Assembly: GCF_036373705.1 (NCBI RefSeq)
Contig: NC_089851.1
Coordinates: 53,117,812 to 53,181,811, forward strand
DNA from: Amia ocellicauda
Lineage: Eukaryota > Chordata > Actinopteri > Amiiformes > Amiidae
Length of the DNA: 64,000 bases
Direction: 5' to 3'
Under the pieces are notes generated by a model. That model did not search any database and was not told the DNA's origin. It saw only the letters and a list, made by a program, of their open reading frames with translations. Position numbers and translations under genes: made by a program. This document shows, piece after piece, positions 1 through 16,767 of the stretch (positions are counted from its first letter, which is position 1; each line of letters opens with the position of its first letter).

Positions 1-3000
1 TGATGTTATGCTACTATGCTACTGACCATTGGGGGAACGATAGCAAGCAAGAGAGTTAGATATCGAGAGTCATAGATAGATAGATAGATAGATGGATGGA
101 TGGACCGCAAGGCAAGCATCTGATTGACAGTGGTCCGTGATCTGCTGTTATGCTACTATGCTACTGACCATTGGGGGAGTGATAGCAAGCAAGAGAGTTA
201 GATATCGAGAGTCATAGATAGACAGATAGATAGATAGATAGATAGATACATAGATGGATGGATGGATGGACGGCAAGGCAAGCATCTGATTGACAGTGGT
301 CCTTGATCTGCTGTTATGCTACTATGCTACTGACCATTGGGGGAGTGATAGCAAGCAAGAGAGTAAGATATCGAGAGTCATAGATAGATAGATAGATAGA
401 TGGATGGATGGATGGACGGCAAGGCAAGCATCTGATTGACAGTGGTCCGTGATCTGCTGTTATGCTACAATGCTACTGACCATTGGGGGAGCGATAGCAA
501 GCAAGAGAGTTAGATATCGAGAGTCATAGACAGATAGATAGATAGATGGATGGATGGACGGCAAGGCAAGCATCTGATTGACAGTGGTGCGTGATCTGCT
601 GTTATGCAACTATGCTACTGACCATTGGGGGAGCGATTGCAAGCAAGAGAGTTAGATATCGAGAGTCATAGATAGATAGATAGATAGATGGATGGATGGA
701 TGGCAAGGCAAGCATCTGATTGACTGTGGTCCATGATCTGCTGATATGCTACGATTCTACTGACCATTGGGGTAGCGATAGCAAGCAAGAGAGTTAGATA
801 TCAAGAGTCATAGATAGATAGATAGAAGGATGCATGGATGGACGGCAAGGCAAGCATCTGATTGACAGTGGTCCGTGATCTGATGTTATGCTACTATGCT
901 ACTGACCATTGGGGGAGCGATAGCAAGCAAGAGAGTTAGATATCGAGAGTCATAGATAGATAGATAGATAGATAGATGGATGGATGGACGGCAAGGCAAG
1001 CATCTGATTGACAGTGGTCCGTGATCTGCTGTTATGCTACTATGCTACTGACCATTGGGGAAGCGATAGCAAGCAAGAGAGTTAGATATCGAGAATCATA
1101 GATAGATAGATAGATAGATGGATGGATGGATGGACGGCAAGGCAAGCATCTGACTGACAGTGGTCCGTGATCTGCTGTTATGCTACTATGCTAGTGACCA
1201 TTGGGGAAGTGATAGCAAGCAAGAGAGTTAGATATCGAGAGTCATAGATAGATAGATAGATAGATGGATGGATGGATGGACGGCAAGGCAAGCATCTGAT
1301 TGACAGTGGTCCGTGATCTGATGTTATGCTACTATGCTACTGACCATTGGGGGAGCGATTGCAAGCAAGAGAGTTAGATATCGAGAGTCATAGATAGATA
1401 GATAGATAGATGGATGGATGGATGGCAAGGCAAGCATCTGATTGACTGTGGTCCATGATCTGCTGATATGCTACTATTCTACTGACCATTGGGGTAGCGA
1501 TAGCAAGCAAGAGAGTTAGATATCAAGAGTCATAGATAGATAGATAGAAGGATGCATGGATGGACGGCAAGGCAAGCATCTGATTGACAGTGGTCCGTGA
1601 TCTGATGTTATGCTACTATGCTACTGACCATTGGGGGAGCGATAGCAAGCAAGAGAGTTAGATATCGAGAGTCATAGATAGATAGATAGATAGATAGATG
1701 GATGGATGGACGGCAAGGCAAGCATCTGATTGACAGTGGTCCGTGATCTGCTGTTATGCTACTATGCTACTGACCATTGGGGGAGCGATAGCAAGCAAGA
1801 GAGTTAGATATCGAGAGTCATAGATAGATAGATTGATAGATGGATGGATGGATGGCAAGGCAAGCATCTGATTGACAGTGGTCCGTGATCTGCTGTTATG
1901 CTACTTTGCTACTGACCATTGGGGGAGCGATAGCAAGCAAGAGAGTTAGATATCAAGAGTCATAGATAGATAGATAGATAGATGGATGGCAAGGCTAGCA
2001 TCTGATAGACAGTGGTCCGTGATCTGCTGTTATGCTACTATGCTACTGACCATTGGGGGAGCGATAGCAAGCAAGAGAGTTAGATATCGAGAGTCATAGA
2101 TAGATAGATAGATAGATGGATGTATGGATGGACGGCAAGGCAAGCATCTGATTGACAGTGGTCCGTGATCTGATGTTATGCTACTATGCTACTGACCATT
2201 GGGGAAGCGATAGCAAGCAAGAGAGTTAAATATCGAGAGTCATAGATAGATAAATAGATAGATAGATGGATGGATGGACGGCAAGGCAAGCATCTGATTG
2301 ACAGTGGTCCGTGATCTTCTGTTATGCTACTATGCTACTGACCATTGGGGGAGCGATAGCAAGCAAGAGAGTTAGATATCGAGAGTCATAGATAGATAGA
2401 TAGATAGATAGATGGATGTATGGATGGACGGCAAGGCAAGCATCTGATTGACAGTGGTCCGTGATCTGATGTTATGCTACTATGCTACTGACCATTGGGG
2501 AAGCGATAGCAAGCAAGAGAGTTAGATATCGAGAATCATAGATAGATAGATAGATAGATGGATGGATGGATGGACGGCAAGGCAAGCATCTGATTGACAG
2601 TGGTCCGTGATCTGATGTTATGCTACTATGCTACTGACCATTGGGGGAGCGATTGCAAGCAAGAGAGTTAGATATCGAGAGTCATAGATAGATAGATAGA
2701 TAGATGGATGGATGGATGGCAAGGCAAGCATCTGATTGACTGTGGTCCATGATCTGCTGATATGCTACTATTCTACTGACCATTGGGGTAGCGATAGCAA
2801 GCAAGAGAGTTAGATATCAAGAGTCATAGATAGATAGATAGAAGGATGCATGGATGGACGGCAAGGCAAGCATCTGATTGACAGTGGTCCGTGATCTGAT
2901 GTTATGCTACTATGCTACTGACCATTGGGGGAGCGATAGCAAGCAAGAGAGTTAGATATCGAGAGTCATAGATAGATAGATAGATAGATAGATGGATGGA

Positions 3001-3405
3001 TGGACGGCAAGGCAAGCATCTGATTGACAGTGGTCCGTGATCTGCTATTATGCTACTATGCTACTGACCATTGGGGAAGCGATAGCAAGCAAGAGAGTTA
3101 GATATCGAGAATCATAGATAGATAGATAGATAGATGGATGGATGGATGGACGGCAAGGCAAGCATCTGACTGACAGTGGTCCGTGATCTGCTGTTATGCT
3201 ACTATGCTAGTGACCATTGGGGAAGCGATAGCAAGCAAGAGAGTTAGATATCGAGAGTCATAGATAGATAGATAGATAGATGGATGGATGGATGGACGGC
3301 AAGGCAAGCATCTGATTGACAGTGGTCCGTGATCTGATGTTATGCTACTATGCTACTGACCATTGGGGGAGCTATAGCAAGCAAGAGAGTTAGATATCGA
3401 GAGTC

Positions 3406-3447
<42 letters not shown>

Positions 3448-4143
3448 GGATGGATGGATGGACGGCAAGGCAAGCATCTGATTGACAGTGGTCCGTGATC
3501 TGATGTTATGCTACTATGCTACTGACCATTGGGGGAGCGATTGCAAGCAAGAGAGTTAGATATCGAGAGTCATAGATAGATAGATAGATAGATGGATGGA
3601 TGGATGGCAAGGCAAGCATCTGATTGACTGTGGTCCATGATCTGCTGATATGCTACTATTCTACTGACCATTGGGGTAGCGATAGCAAGCAAGAGAGTTA
3701 GATATCAAGAGTCATAGATAGATAGATAGATGGATGCATGGATGGACGGCAAGGCAAGCATCTGATTGACAGTGGTCCGTGATCTGATGTTATGCTACTA
3801 TGCTACTGACCATTGGGGGAGCGATAGCAAGCAAGAGAGTTAGATATCGAGAGTCATAGATAGATAGATAGATAGATAGATTGATGGATGGACGGCAAGG
3901 CAAGCATCTGATTGACAGTGGTCCGTGATCTGCTGTTATGCTACTATGCTACTGACCATTGGGGGAGCGATAGCAAGCAAGAGAGTTAGATATCGAGAGT
4001 CATAGATAGATAGATAGATAGATGGATGGATGGATGGCAAGGCAAGCACCTGATTGACAGTGGTCCGTGATCTGATGTTATGCTACTATGCTACTGACCA
4101 TTGGGGGAGCGATAGCAAGCAAGAGAGTTAGATATCGAGAGTC

Positions 4144-4189
<46 letters not shown>

Positions 4190-4885
4190 GGATGGATGGA
4201 TGGACGGCAAGGCAAGCATCTGATTGACAGTGGTCCGTGATCTGATGTTATGCTACTATGCTACTGACCATTGGGGGAGCGATTGCAAGCAAGAGAGTTA
4301 GATATCGAGAGTCATAGATAGATAGATAGATAGATGGATGGATGGATGGCAAGGCAAGCATCTGATTGACTGTGGTCCATGATCTGCTGATATGCTACTA
4401 TTCTACTGACCATTGGGGTAGCGATAGCAAGCAAGAGAGTTAGATATCAAGAGTCATAGATAGATAGATAGATGGATGCATGGATGGACGGCAAGGCAAG
4501 CATCTGATTGACAGTGGTCCGTGATCTGATGTTATGCTACTATGCTACTGACCATTGGGGGAGCGATAGCAAGCAAGAGAGTTAGATATCGAGAGTCATA
4601 GATAGATAGATAGATAGATAGATGGATGGATGGACGGCAAGGCAAGCATCTGATTGACAGTGGTCCGTGATCTGCTGTTATGCTACTATGCTACTGACCA
4701 TTGATGGAGCGATAGCAAGCAAGAGAGTTAGATATCGAGAGTCATAGATTGATAGATAGATAGATGGATGGATGGATGGCAAGGCAAGCATATGATTGAC
4801 AGTGGTCCGTGATCTGATGTTATGCTACTATGCTACTGACCATTGGGGGAGCGATAGCAAGCAAGAGAGTTAGATATCGAGAGTC

Positions 4886-4951
<66 letters not shown>

Positions 4952-5521
4952 GGATAGACGGCAAGGCAAGCATCTGATTGACAGTGGTCCGTGATCTGCT
5001 GTTATGCTACTATGCTACTGACCATTGGGGGAGCGATAGCAAGCAAGAGAGTTAGATATCGAGAGTCATAGATAGATAGATAGATAGATAGATGGATGGA
5101 TGGATGGACGGCAAGGCAAGCATCTGATTGACAGTGGTCCATGATCTGCTGTTATGCTACTATGCTACTGACCATTGGGGGAGCGATAGCAAGCAAGAGA
5201 GTTAGATATCGAGAGTCATAGATAGATAGATAGATAGATAGATGGATGGATGGATGGACGGCAAGGCAAGCATCTGATTGACAGTGGTCCATGATCTGCT
5301 GTTATGCTACTATACTACTGACCATTGGGGGAGCGATTGCAAGCAAGAGAGTTAGATATCGAGAGTCATAGATAGATAGATAGATAGATAGATAGATGGA
5401 TGGATGGATGGACGGCAAGGCAAGCATCTGATTGACAGTGGTCCATGATCTGGTGTTATGCTACTATGCTACTGACCATTGGGGGAGCGATAGCAAGCAA
5501 GAGAGTTAGATATCGAGAGTC

Positions 5522-5567
<46 letters not shown>

Positions 5568-5691
5568 GGATGGATGGATGGACGGCAAGGCAAGCATCTG
5601 ATTGACAGTGGTCCGTGATCTGCTGTTATGCTACTATGCTACTGACCATTGGGGGAGCGATAGCAAGCAAGAGAGTTAGATATCGAGAGTC

Positions 5692-5737
<46 letters not shown>

Positions 5738-6137
5738 GGATAGACGGCAAGGCAAGCATCTGATTGACAGTGGTCCGTGATCTGCTGTTATGCTACTATT
5801 CTACTGACCATTGGGGTAGCGATAGCAAGCAAGAGAGTTAGATATCAAGAGTCATAGATAGATAGATAGAAGGATGCATGGATGGACGGCAAGGCAAGCA
5901 TCTGATTGACAGTGGTCCGTGATCTGATGTTATGCTACTATGCTACTGACCATTGGGGGAGCGATAGCAAGCAAGAGAGTTAGATATCGAGAGTCATAGA
6001 TAGATAGATAGATAGATGGATGGATGGATGGCAAGGCAAGCATCTGATTGACAGTGGTCCGTGATCTGCTGTTATGCTACTATGCTACTGACCATTGGGG
6101 GAGCGATAGCAAGCAAGAGAGTTAGATATCGAGAGTC

Positions 6138-6179
<42 letters not shown>

Positions 6180-6737
6180 GGATAGACGGCAAGGCAAGCA
6201 TCTGATTGACAGTGGTCCGTGATCTGCTGTTATGCTACTATGCTACTGACCATTGGGGGAGCGATAGCAAGCAAGAGAGTTAGATATCGAGAGTCATAGA
6301 TAGATAGATAGATAGATGGATGGATGGATGGACGGCAAGGCAAGCATCTGATTGACAGTGGTCCATGATCTGCTGTTATGCTACTATGCTACTGACCATT
6401 GGGGGAGCGATAGCAAGCAAGAGAGTTAGATATCGAGAGTCATAGATAGATAGATAGATAGATGGATGGATGGATGGACGGCAAGGCAAGCATCTGATTG
6501 ACAGTGGTCCATGATCTGCTGTTATGCTACTATACTACTGACCATTGGGGGAGCGATAGCAAGCAAGAGAGTTAGATATCGAGAGTCATAGATAGATAGA
6601 TAGATAGATAGATGGATGGATGGATGGACGGCAAGGCAAGCATCTGATTGACAGTGGTCCATGATCTGGTGTTATGCTACTATGCTACTGACCATTGGGG
6701 GAGCTATAGCAAGCAAGAGAGTTAGATATCGAGAGTC

Positions 6738-6787
<50 letters not shown>

Positions 6788-7483
6788 GGATGGATGGATG
6801 GACGGCAAGGCAAGCATCTGATTGACAGTGGTCCGTGATCTGATGTTATGTTACTATGCTACTGACCATTGGGGGAGCGATTGCAAGCAAGAGAGTTAGA
6901 TATCGAGAGTCATAGATACATAGATAGATAGATGGATGGATGGATGGCAAGGCAAGCATCTGATTGACTGTGGTCCATGATCTGCTGATATGCTACTATT
7001 CTACTGACCATTGGGGTAGCGATAGCAAGCAAGAGAGTTAGATATCAAGAGTCATAGATAGATAGATAGATGGATGCATGGTTGGACGGCAAGGCAAGCA
7101 TCTGATTGACAGTGGTCCGTGATCTGATGTTATGCTACTATGCTACTGACCATTGGGGGAGCGATAGCAAGCAAGAGAGTTAGATATCGAGAGTCATAGA
7201 TAGATAGATAGATAGATAGATTGATGGATGGACGGCAAGGCAAGCATCTGATTGACAGTGGTCCGTGATCTGCTGTTATGCTACTATGCTACTGACCATT
7301 GGGGGAGCGATAGCAAGCAAGAGAGTTAGATATCGAGAGTCATAGATAGATAGATAGATAGATGGATGGATGGATGGCAAGGCAAGCATCTGATTGACAG
7401 TGGTCCGTGATCTGATGTTATGCTACTATGCTACTGACCATTGGGGGAGCGATAGCAAGCAAGAGAGTTAGATATCGAGAGTC

Positions 7484-7545
<62 letters not shown>

Positions 7546-8095
7546 GGATGGATGGATGGACGGCAAGGCAAGCATCTGATTGACAGTGGTCCGTGATCTG
7601 ATGTTATGCTACTATGCTACTGACCATTGGGGGAGCGATTGCAAGCAAGAGAGTTAGATATCGAGAGTCATAGATAGATAGATAGATAGATGGATGGATG
7701 GATGGCAAGGCAAGCATCTGATTGACTGTGGTCCATGATCTGCTGATATGCTACTATTCTACTGACCATTGGGGTAGCGATAGCAAGCAAGAGAGTTAGA
7801 TATCAAGAGTCATAGATAGATAGATAGATGGATGCATGGATGGACGGCAAGGCAAGCATCTGATTGACAGTGGTCCGTGATCTGCTGTTATGCTACTATG
7901 CTACTGACCATTGGGGGAGCGATAGCAAGCAAGAGAGTTAGATATCGAGAGTCATAGATTGATAGATAGATAGATGGATGGATGGACGGCAAGGCAAGCA
8001 TATGATTGACAGTGGTCCGTGATCTGATGTTATGCTACTATGCTACTGACCATTGGGGGAGCGATAGCAAGCAAGAGAGTTAGATATCGAGAGTC

Positions 8096-8141
<46 letters not shown>

Positions 8142-8703
8142 GGATAGACGGCAAGGCAAGCATCTGATTGACAGTGGTCCGTGATCTGCTGTTATGCTAC
8201 TATGCTACTGACCATTGGGGGAGCGATAGCAAGCAAGAGAGTTAGATATCGAGAGTCATAGATAGATAGATAGATAGATGGATGGATGGATGGACGGCAA
8301 GGCAAGCATCTGATTGACAGTGGTCCATGATCTGCTGTTATGATACTATGCTACTGACCATTGGGGGAGCGATAGCAAGCAAGAGAGTTAGATATCGAGA
8401 GTCATAGATAGATAGATAGATAGATAGATAGATGGATGGATGGACGGCAAGGCAAGCATCTGATTGACAGTGGTCCATGATCTGCTGTTATGCTACTATA
8501 CTACTGACCATTGGGGGAGCGATTGCAAGCAAGAGAGTTAGATATCGAGAGTCATAGATAGATAGATAGATAGATAGATGGATGGATGGATGGACGGCAA
8601 GGCAAGCATCTGATTGACAGTCGTCCATGATCTGGTGTTATGCTACTATGCTACTGACCATTGGGGGAGCTATAGCAAGCAAGAGAGTTAGATATCGAGA
8701 GTC

Positions 8704-8769
<66 letters not shown>

Positions 8770-8893
8770 GGATGGATGGATGGACGGCAAGGCAAGCATC
8801 TGATTGACAGTGGTCCGTGATCTGCTGTTATGCTACTATGCTACTGACCATTGGGGGAGCGATAGCAAGCAAGAGAGTTAGATATCGAGAGTC

Positions 8894-8951
<58 letters not shown>

Positions 8952-10097
8952 GGATAGACGGCAAGGCAAGCATCTGATTGACAGTGGTCCGTGATCTGCT
9001 GTTATGCTACTATGCTACTGACCATTGGGGGAGCGATAGCAAGCAAGAGAGTTAGATATCGAGAGTCATAGATAGATAGATAGATAGATGGATGGATGGA
9101 TGAACGGCAAGGCAAGCATCTGATTGACAGTGGTCCATGATCTGCTGTTATGCTACTATGCTACTGACCATTGGGGGAGCGATAGCAAGCAAGAGAGTTA
9201 GATATCGAGAGTCATAGATAGATAGATAGATAGATAGATGGATGGATGGATGGACGGCAAGGCAAGCATCTGATTGACAGTGGTCCATGATCTGCTGTTA
9301 TGCTACTATGCTACTGACCATTGGGGGAGCGATTGCAAGCAAGAGAGTTAGATATCGAGAGTCATAGATAGATAGATAGATAGATAGATAGATGGATGGA
9401 TGGATGGACGGCAAGGCAAGCATCTGATTGACAGTGGTCCATGATCTGGTGTTATGCTACTATGCTACTGACCATTGGGGGAGCTATAGCAAGCAAGAGA
9501 GTTAGATATCGAGAGTCATAGATAGATAGATAGATAGATAGATAGATGGATGGATGGACGGCAAGGCAAGCATCTGATTGACAGTGGTCCGTGATCTGCT
9601 GTTATGCTACTATGCTACTGACCATTGGGGGAGCGATAGCAAGCAAGAGAGTTAGATATCGAGAGTCATAGATAGATAGATAGATAGATGGATGGATGGA
9701 CGGCAAGGTAAGCATCTGATTGACAGTGGTCCGTGATCTGCTGGTATGCTACTATGCTAGTGACCATTGGGGAAGCGATAGCAAGCAAGAGAGTTAGATA
9801 TCGAGAGTCATAGATAGATAGATAGATAGATGGATGGATGGACGGCAAGGCAAGCATCTGATTGACAGTGGTCCGTGATCTTCTGTTATGCTACTATGCT
9901 ACTGACCATTGCGGGAGCGATAGCAAGCAAGAGAGTTAGATATCGAGAGTCATAGATAGATAGATAGATAGATGGATGTATGGATGGACGGCAAGGCAAG
10001 CATCTGATTGACAGTGGTCCATGATCTGGTGTTATGCTACTATGCTACTGACCATTGGGGGAGCTATAGCAAGCAAGAGAGTTAGATATCGAGAGTC

Positions 10098-10131
<34 letters not shown>

Positions 10132-10827
10132 GGATGGATGGATGGACGGCAAGGCAAGCATCTGATTGACAGTGGTCCGTGATCTGATGTTATGCTACTA
10201 TGCTACTGACCATTGGGGGAGCGATTGCAAGCAAGAGAGTTAGATATCGAGAGTCATAGATAGATAGATAGATAGATGGATGGATGGATGGCAAGGCAAG
10301 CATCTGATTGACTGTGGTCCATGATCTGCTGATATGCTACTATTCTACTGACCATTGGGGTAGCGATAGCAAGCAAGAGAGTTAGATATCAAGAGTCATA
10401 GATAGATAGATAGATGGATGCATGGATGGACGGCAAGGCAAGCATCTGATTGACAGTGGTCCGTGATCTGATGTTATGCTACTATGCTACTGACCATTGG
10501 GGGAGCGATAGCAAGCAAGAGAGTTAGATATCGAGAGTCATAGATAGATAGATAGATAGATAGATTGATGGATGGACGGCAAGGCAAGCATCTGATTGAC
10601 AGTGGTCCGTGATCTGCTGTTATGCTACTATGCTACTGACCATTGGGGGAGCGATAGCAAGCAAGAGAGTTAGATATCGAGAGTCATAGATAGATAGATA
10701 GATAGATGGATGGATGGATGGCAAGGCAAGCATCTGATTGACAGTGGTCCGTGATCTGATGTTATGCTACTATGCTACTGACCATTGGGGGAGCGATAGC
10801 AAGCAAGAGAGTTAGATATCGAGAGTC

Positions 10828-10873
<46 letters not shown>

Positions 10874-11569
10874 GGATGGATGGATGGACGGCAAGGCAAG
10901 CATCTGATTGACAGTGGTCCGTGATCTGATGTTATGCTACTATGCTACTGACCATTGGGGGAGCGATTGCAAGCAAGAGAGTTAGATATCGAGAGTCATA
11001 CATAGATAGATAGATAGATGGATGGATGGATGGCAAGGCAAGCATCTGATTGACTGTGGTCCATGATCTGCTGATATGCTACTATTCTACTGACCATTGG
11101 GGTAGCGATAGCAAGCAAGAGAGTTAGATATCAAGAGTCATAGATAGATAGATAGATGGATGCATGGATGGACGGCAAGGCAAGCATCTGATTGACAGTG
11201 GTCCGTGATCTGATGTTATGCTACTATGCTACTGACCATTGGGGGAGCGATAGCAAGCAAGAGAGTTAGATATCGAGAGTCATAGATAGATAGATAGATA
11301 GATAGATGGATGGATGGACGGCAAGGCAAGCATCTGATTGACAGTGGTCCGTGATCTGCTGTTATGCTACTATGCTACTGACCATTGGGGGAGCGATAGC
11401 AAGCAAGAGAGTTAGATATCGAGAGTCATAGATAGATAGATAGATGGATGGATGGATGGACGGCAAGGCAAGCATCTGATTGACAGTGGTCCGTGATCTG
11501 ATGTTATGCTACTATGCTACTGACCATTGGGGGAGCGATAGCAAGCAAGAGAGTTAGATATCGAGAGTC

Positions 11570-11603
<34 letters not shown>

Positions 11604-12886
11604 GGATAGACGGCAAGGCAAGCATCTGATTGACAGTGGTCCGTGATCTGCTGTTATGCTACTATGCTACTGACCATTGGGGGAGCGATAGCAAGCAAGA
11701 GAGTTAGATATCGAGAGTCATAGATAGATAGATAGATAGATGGATGGATGGATGGACGGCAAGGCAAGCATCTGATTGACAGTGGTCCATGATCTGCTGT
11801 TATGCTACTATGCTACTGACCATTGGGGGAGCGATAGCAAGCAAGAGAGTTAGATATCGAGAGTCATAGATAGATTGATAGATAGATGGATGGATGGATG
11901 GACGGCAAGGCAAGCATCTGATTGACAGTGGTCCATGATCTGCTGTTATGCTACTATACTACTGACCATTGGGGGAGCGATTGCAAGCAAGAGAGTTAGA
12001 TATCGAGAGTCATAGATAGATAGATAGATAGATAGATGGATGGATGGATGGACGGCAAGGCAAGCATCTGATTGACAGTGGTCCATGATCTGGTGTTATG
12101 CTACTATGCTACTGACCATTGGGGGAGCGATAGCAAGCAAGAGAGTTAGATATCGAGAGTCATAGATAGATAGATAGATAGATAGATGGATGGATGGATG
12201 GACGGCAAGGCAAGCATCTGATTGACAGTGGTCCGTGATCTGATGTTATGCTACTATGCTACTGACCATTGGGGGAGCGATTGCAAGCAAGAGAGTTAGA
12301 TATCGAGAGTCATAGATAGATAGATAGATAGATGGATGGATGGATGGCAAGGCAAGCATCTGATTGACTGTGGTCCATGATCTGCTGATATGCTACTATT
12401 CTACTGACCATTGGGGTAGCGATAGCAAGCAAGAGAGTTAGATATCAAGAGTCATAGATAGATAGATAGATGGATGCATGGATGGACGGCAAGGCAAGCA
12501 TCTGATTGACATTTTCCGTGATCTGATGTTATGCTACTATGCTACTGACCATTGGGGGAGCGATAGCAAGCAAGAGAGTTAGATATCGAGAGTCATAGAT
12601 AGATAGATAGATAGATAGATTGATGGATGGACGGCAAGGCAAGCATCTGATTGACAGTGGTCCGTGATCTGCTGTTATGCTACTATGCTACTGACCATTG
12701 GGGGAGCGATAGCAAGCAAGAGAGTTAGATATCGAGAGTCATAGATAGATAGATAGATAGATAGATGGATGGATGGATGGCAAGGCAAGCATCTGATTGA
12801 CAGTGGTCCGTGATCTGATGTTATGCTACTATGCTACTGACCATTGGGGGAGCGATAGCAAGCAAGAGAGTTAGATATCGAGAGTC

Positions 12887-12936
<50 letters not shown>

Positions 12937-13490
12937 GGATGGATGGATGGACGGCAAGGCAAGCATCTGATTGACAGTGGTCCGTGATCTGATGTTATGC
13001 TACTATGCTACTGACCATTGGGGGAGCGATTGCAAGCAAGAGAGTTAGATATCGAGAGTCATAGATAGATAGATAGATAGATAGATGGATGGATGGATGG
13101 CAAGGCAAGCATCTGATTGACTGTGGTCCATGATCTGCTGATATGCTACTATTCTACTGACCATTGGGGTAGCGATAGCAAGCAAGAGAGTTAGATATCA
13201 AGAGTCATAGATAGATAGATAGATGGATGCATGGATGGACGGCAAGGCAAGCATCTGATTGACAGTGGTCCGTGATCTGCTGTTATGCTACTATGCTACT
13301 GACCATTGGGGGAGCGATAGCAAGCAAGAGAGTTAGATATCGAGAGTCATAGATTGATAGATAGATAGATGGATGGATGGATGGCAAGGCAAGCATCTGA
13401 TTGACAGTGGTCCGTGATCTGATGTTATGCTACTATGCTACTGACCATTGGGGGAGCGATAGCAAGCAAGAGAGTTAGATATCGAGAGTC

Positions 13491-13524
<34 letters not shown>

Positions 13525-14216
13525 GGATAGACGGCAAGGCAAGCATCTGATTGACAGTGGTCCGTGATCTGCTGTTATGCTACTATGCTACTGACCATTG
13601 GGGGAGCGATAGCAAGCAAGAGAGTTAGATATCGAGTGTCATAGATAGATAGATAGATAGATGGATGGATGGATGGACGGCAAGGCAAGCATCTGATTGA
13701 CTGTGGTCCATGATCTGCTGATATGCTACTATTCTACTGACCATTGGGGTAGCGATAGCAAGCAAGAGAGTTAGATATCAAGAGTCATAGATAGATAGAT
13801 AGATGGATGCATGGATGGACGGCAAGGCAAGCATCTGATTGACAGTGGTCCGTGATCTGATGTTATGCTACTATGCTACTGACCATTGGGGGAGCGATAG
13901 CAAGCAAGAGAGTTAGATATCGAGAGTCATAGATAGATAGATAGATAGATAGATGGATGGATGGACGGCAAGGCAAGCATCTGATTGACAGTGGTCCGTG
14001 ATCTGCTGTTATGCTACTATGCTACTGACCATTGGGGGAGCGATAGCAAGCAAGAGAGTTAGATATCGAGAGTCATAGATTGATAGATAGATAGATGGAT
14101 GGATGGATGGCAAGGCAAGCATCTGATTGACAGTGGTCCGTGATCTGATGTTATGCTACTATGCTACTGACCATTGGGGGAGCGATAGCAAGCAAGAGAG
14201 TTAGATATCGAGAGTC

Positions 14217-14250
<34 letters not shown>

Positions 14251-14808
14251 GGATAGACGGCAAGGCAAGCATCTGATTGACAGTGGTCCGTGATCTGCTG
14301 TTATGCTACTATGCTACTGACCATTGGGGGAGCGATAGCAAGCAAGAGAGTTAGATATCGAGTGTCATAGATAGATAGATAGATAGATGGATGGATGGAT
14401 GGACGGCAAGGCAAGCATCTGATTGACAGTGGTATATGATCTGCTGTTATGCTACTATGCTACTGACCATTGGGGGAGCGATAGCAAGCAAGAGAGTTAG
14501 ATATCGAGAGTCATAGATAGATAGATAGATAGATGGATGGATGGATGGACGGCAAGGCAAGCATCTGATTGACAGTGGTCCATGATCTGCTGTTATGCTA
14601 CTATACTACTGACCATTGGGGGAGCGATTGCAAGCAAGAGAGTTAGATATCGAGAGTCATAGATAGATAGATAGATAGATAGATGGATGGATGGATGGAC
14701 GGCAAGGCAAGCATCTGATTGACAGTGGTCCATGATCTGGTGTTATGCTACTATGCTACTGACCATTGGGGGAGCGATAGCAAGCAAGAGAGTTAGATAT
14801 CGAGAGTC

Positions 14809-14850
<42 letters not shown>

Positions 14851-16721
14851 GGATAGACGGCAAGGCAAGCATCTGATTGATAGTGGTCCGTGATCTGCTG
14901 TTATGCTACTATGCTACTGACCATTGGGGGAGCGATAGCAAGCAAGAGAGTTAGATATCGAGAGTCATAGATAGATAGATAGATAGATGGATGGATGGAT
15001 GAACGGCAAGGCAAGCATCTGATTGACAGTGGTCCATGATCTGCTGTTATGCTACTATGCTACTGACCATTGGGTGAGCGATAGCAAGCAAGAGAGTTAG
15101 ATATCGAGAGTCATGGATAGATAGATAGATAGATAGATGGATGGATGGATGGACGGCAAGGCAAGCATCTGATTGACAGTGGTCCATGATCTGCTGTTAT
15201 GCTACTATGCTACTGACCATTGGGGGAGCGATTGCAAGCAAGAGAGTTAGATATCGAGAGTCATAGATAGATAGATAGATAGATAGATGGATGGATGGAT
15301 GGACGGCAAGGCAAGCATCTGATTGACAGTGGTCCATGATCTGGTGTTATGCTACTATGCTACTGACCATTGGGGGAGCTATAGCAAGCAAGAGAGTTAG
15401 ATATCGAGAGTCATAGATAGATAGATAGATAGATAGATAGATGGATGGATGGACGGCAAGGCAAGCATCTGATTGACAGTGGTCCGTGATCTGCTGTTAT
15501 GCTACTATGCTACTGACCATTGGGGGAGCGATAGCAAGCAAGAGAGTTAGATATCGAGAGTCATAGATAGATAGATAGATAGATGGATGGATGGACGGCA
15601 AGGTAAGCATCTGATTGACAGTGGTCCGTGATCTGCTGGTATGCTACTATGCTAGTGACCATTGGGGAAGCGATAGCAAGCAAGAGAGTTAGATATCGAG
15701 AGTCATAGATAGATAGATAGATAGATGGATGGATGGACGGCAAGGCAAGCATCTGATTGACAGTGGTCCGTGATCTTCTGTTATGCTACTATGCTACTGA
15801 CCATTGCGGGAGCGATAGCAAGCAAGAGAGTTAGATATCGAGAGTCATAGATAGATAGATAGATAGATGGATGTATGGATGGACGGCAAGGCAAGCATCT
15901 GATTGACAGTGGTCCATGATCTGCTGTTATGCTACTATACTACTGACCATTGGGGGAGCGATTGCAAGCAAGAGAGTTAGATATCGAGAGTCATAGATAG
16001 ATAGATAGATAGATAGATGGATGGATGGATGGACGGCAAGGCAAGCATCTGATTGACAGTGGTCCATGATCTGGTGTTATGCTACTATGCTACTGACCAT
16101 TGGGGGAGCGATAGCAAGCAAGAGAGTTAGATATCGAGAGTCATAGATAGATAGATAGATAGATAGATGGATGGATGGATGGACGGCAAGGCAAGCATCT
16201 GATTGACAGTGGTCCATGATCTGCTGATATGCTACTATTCTACTGACCATTGGGGTAGCGATAGCAAGCAAGAGAGTTAGATATCAAGAGTCATAGATAG
16301 ATAGATAGATGGATGCATGGATGGACGGCAAGGCAAGCATCTGATTGACATTTTCCGTGATCTGATGTTATGCTACTATGCTACTGACCATTGGGGGAGC
16401 GATAGCAAGCAAGAGAGTTAGATATCGAGAGTCATAGATAGATAGATAGATAGATAGATTGATGGATGGACGGCAAGGCAAGCATCTGATTGACAGTGGT
16501 CCGTGATCTGCTGTTATGCTACTATGCTACTGACCATTGGGGGAGCGATAGCAAGCAAGAGAGTTAGATATCGAGAGTCATAGATAGATAGATAGATAGA
16601 TGGATGGATGGATGGCAAGGCAAGCATCTGATTGACAGTGGTCCGTGATCTGATGTTATGCTACTATGCTACTGACCATTGGGGGAGCGATAGCAAGCAA
16701 GAGAGTTAGATATCGAGAGTC

Positions 16722-16767
<46 letters not shown>
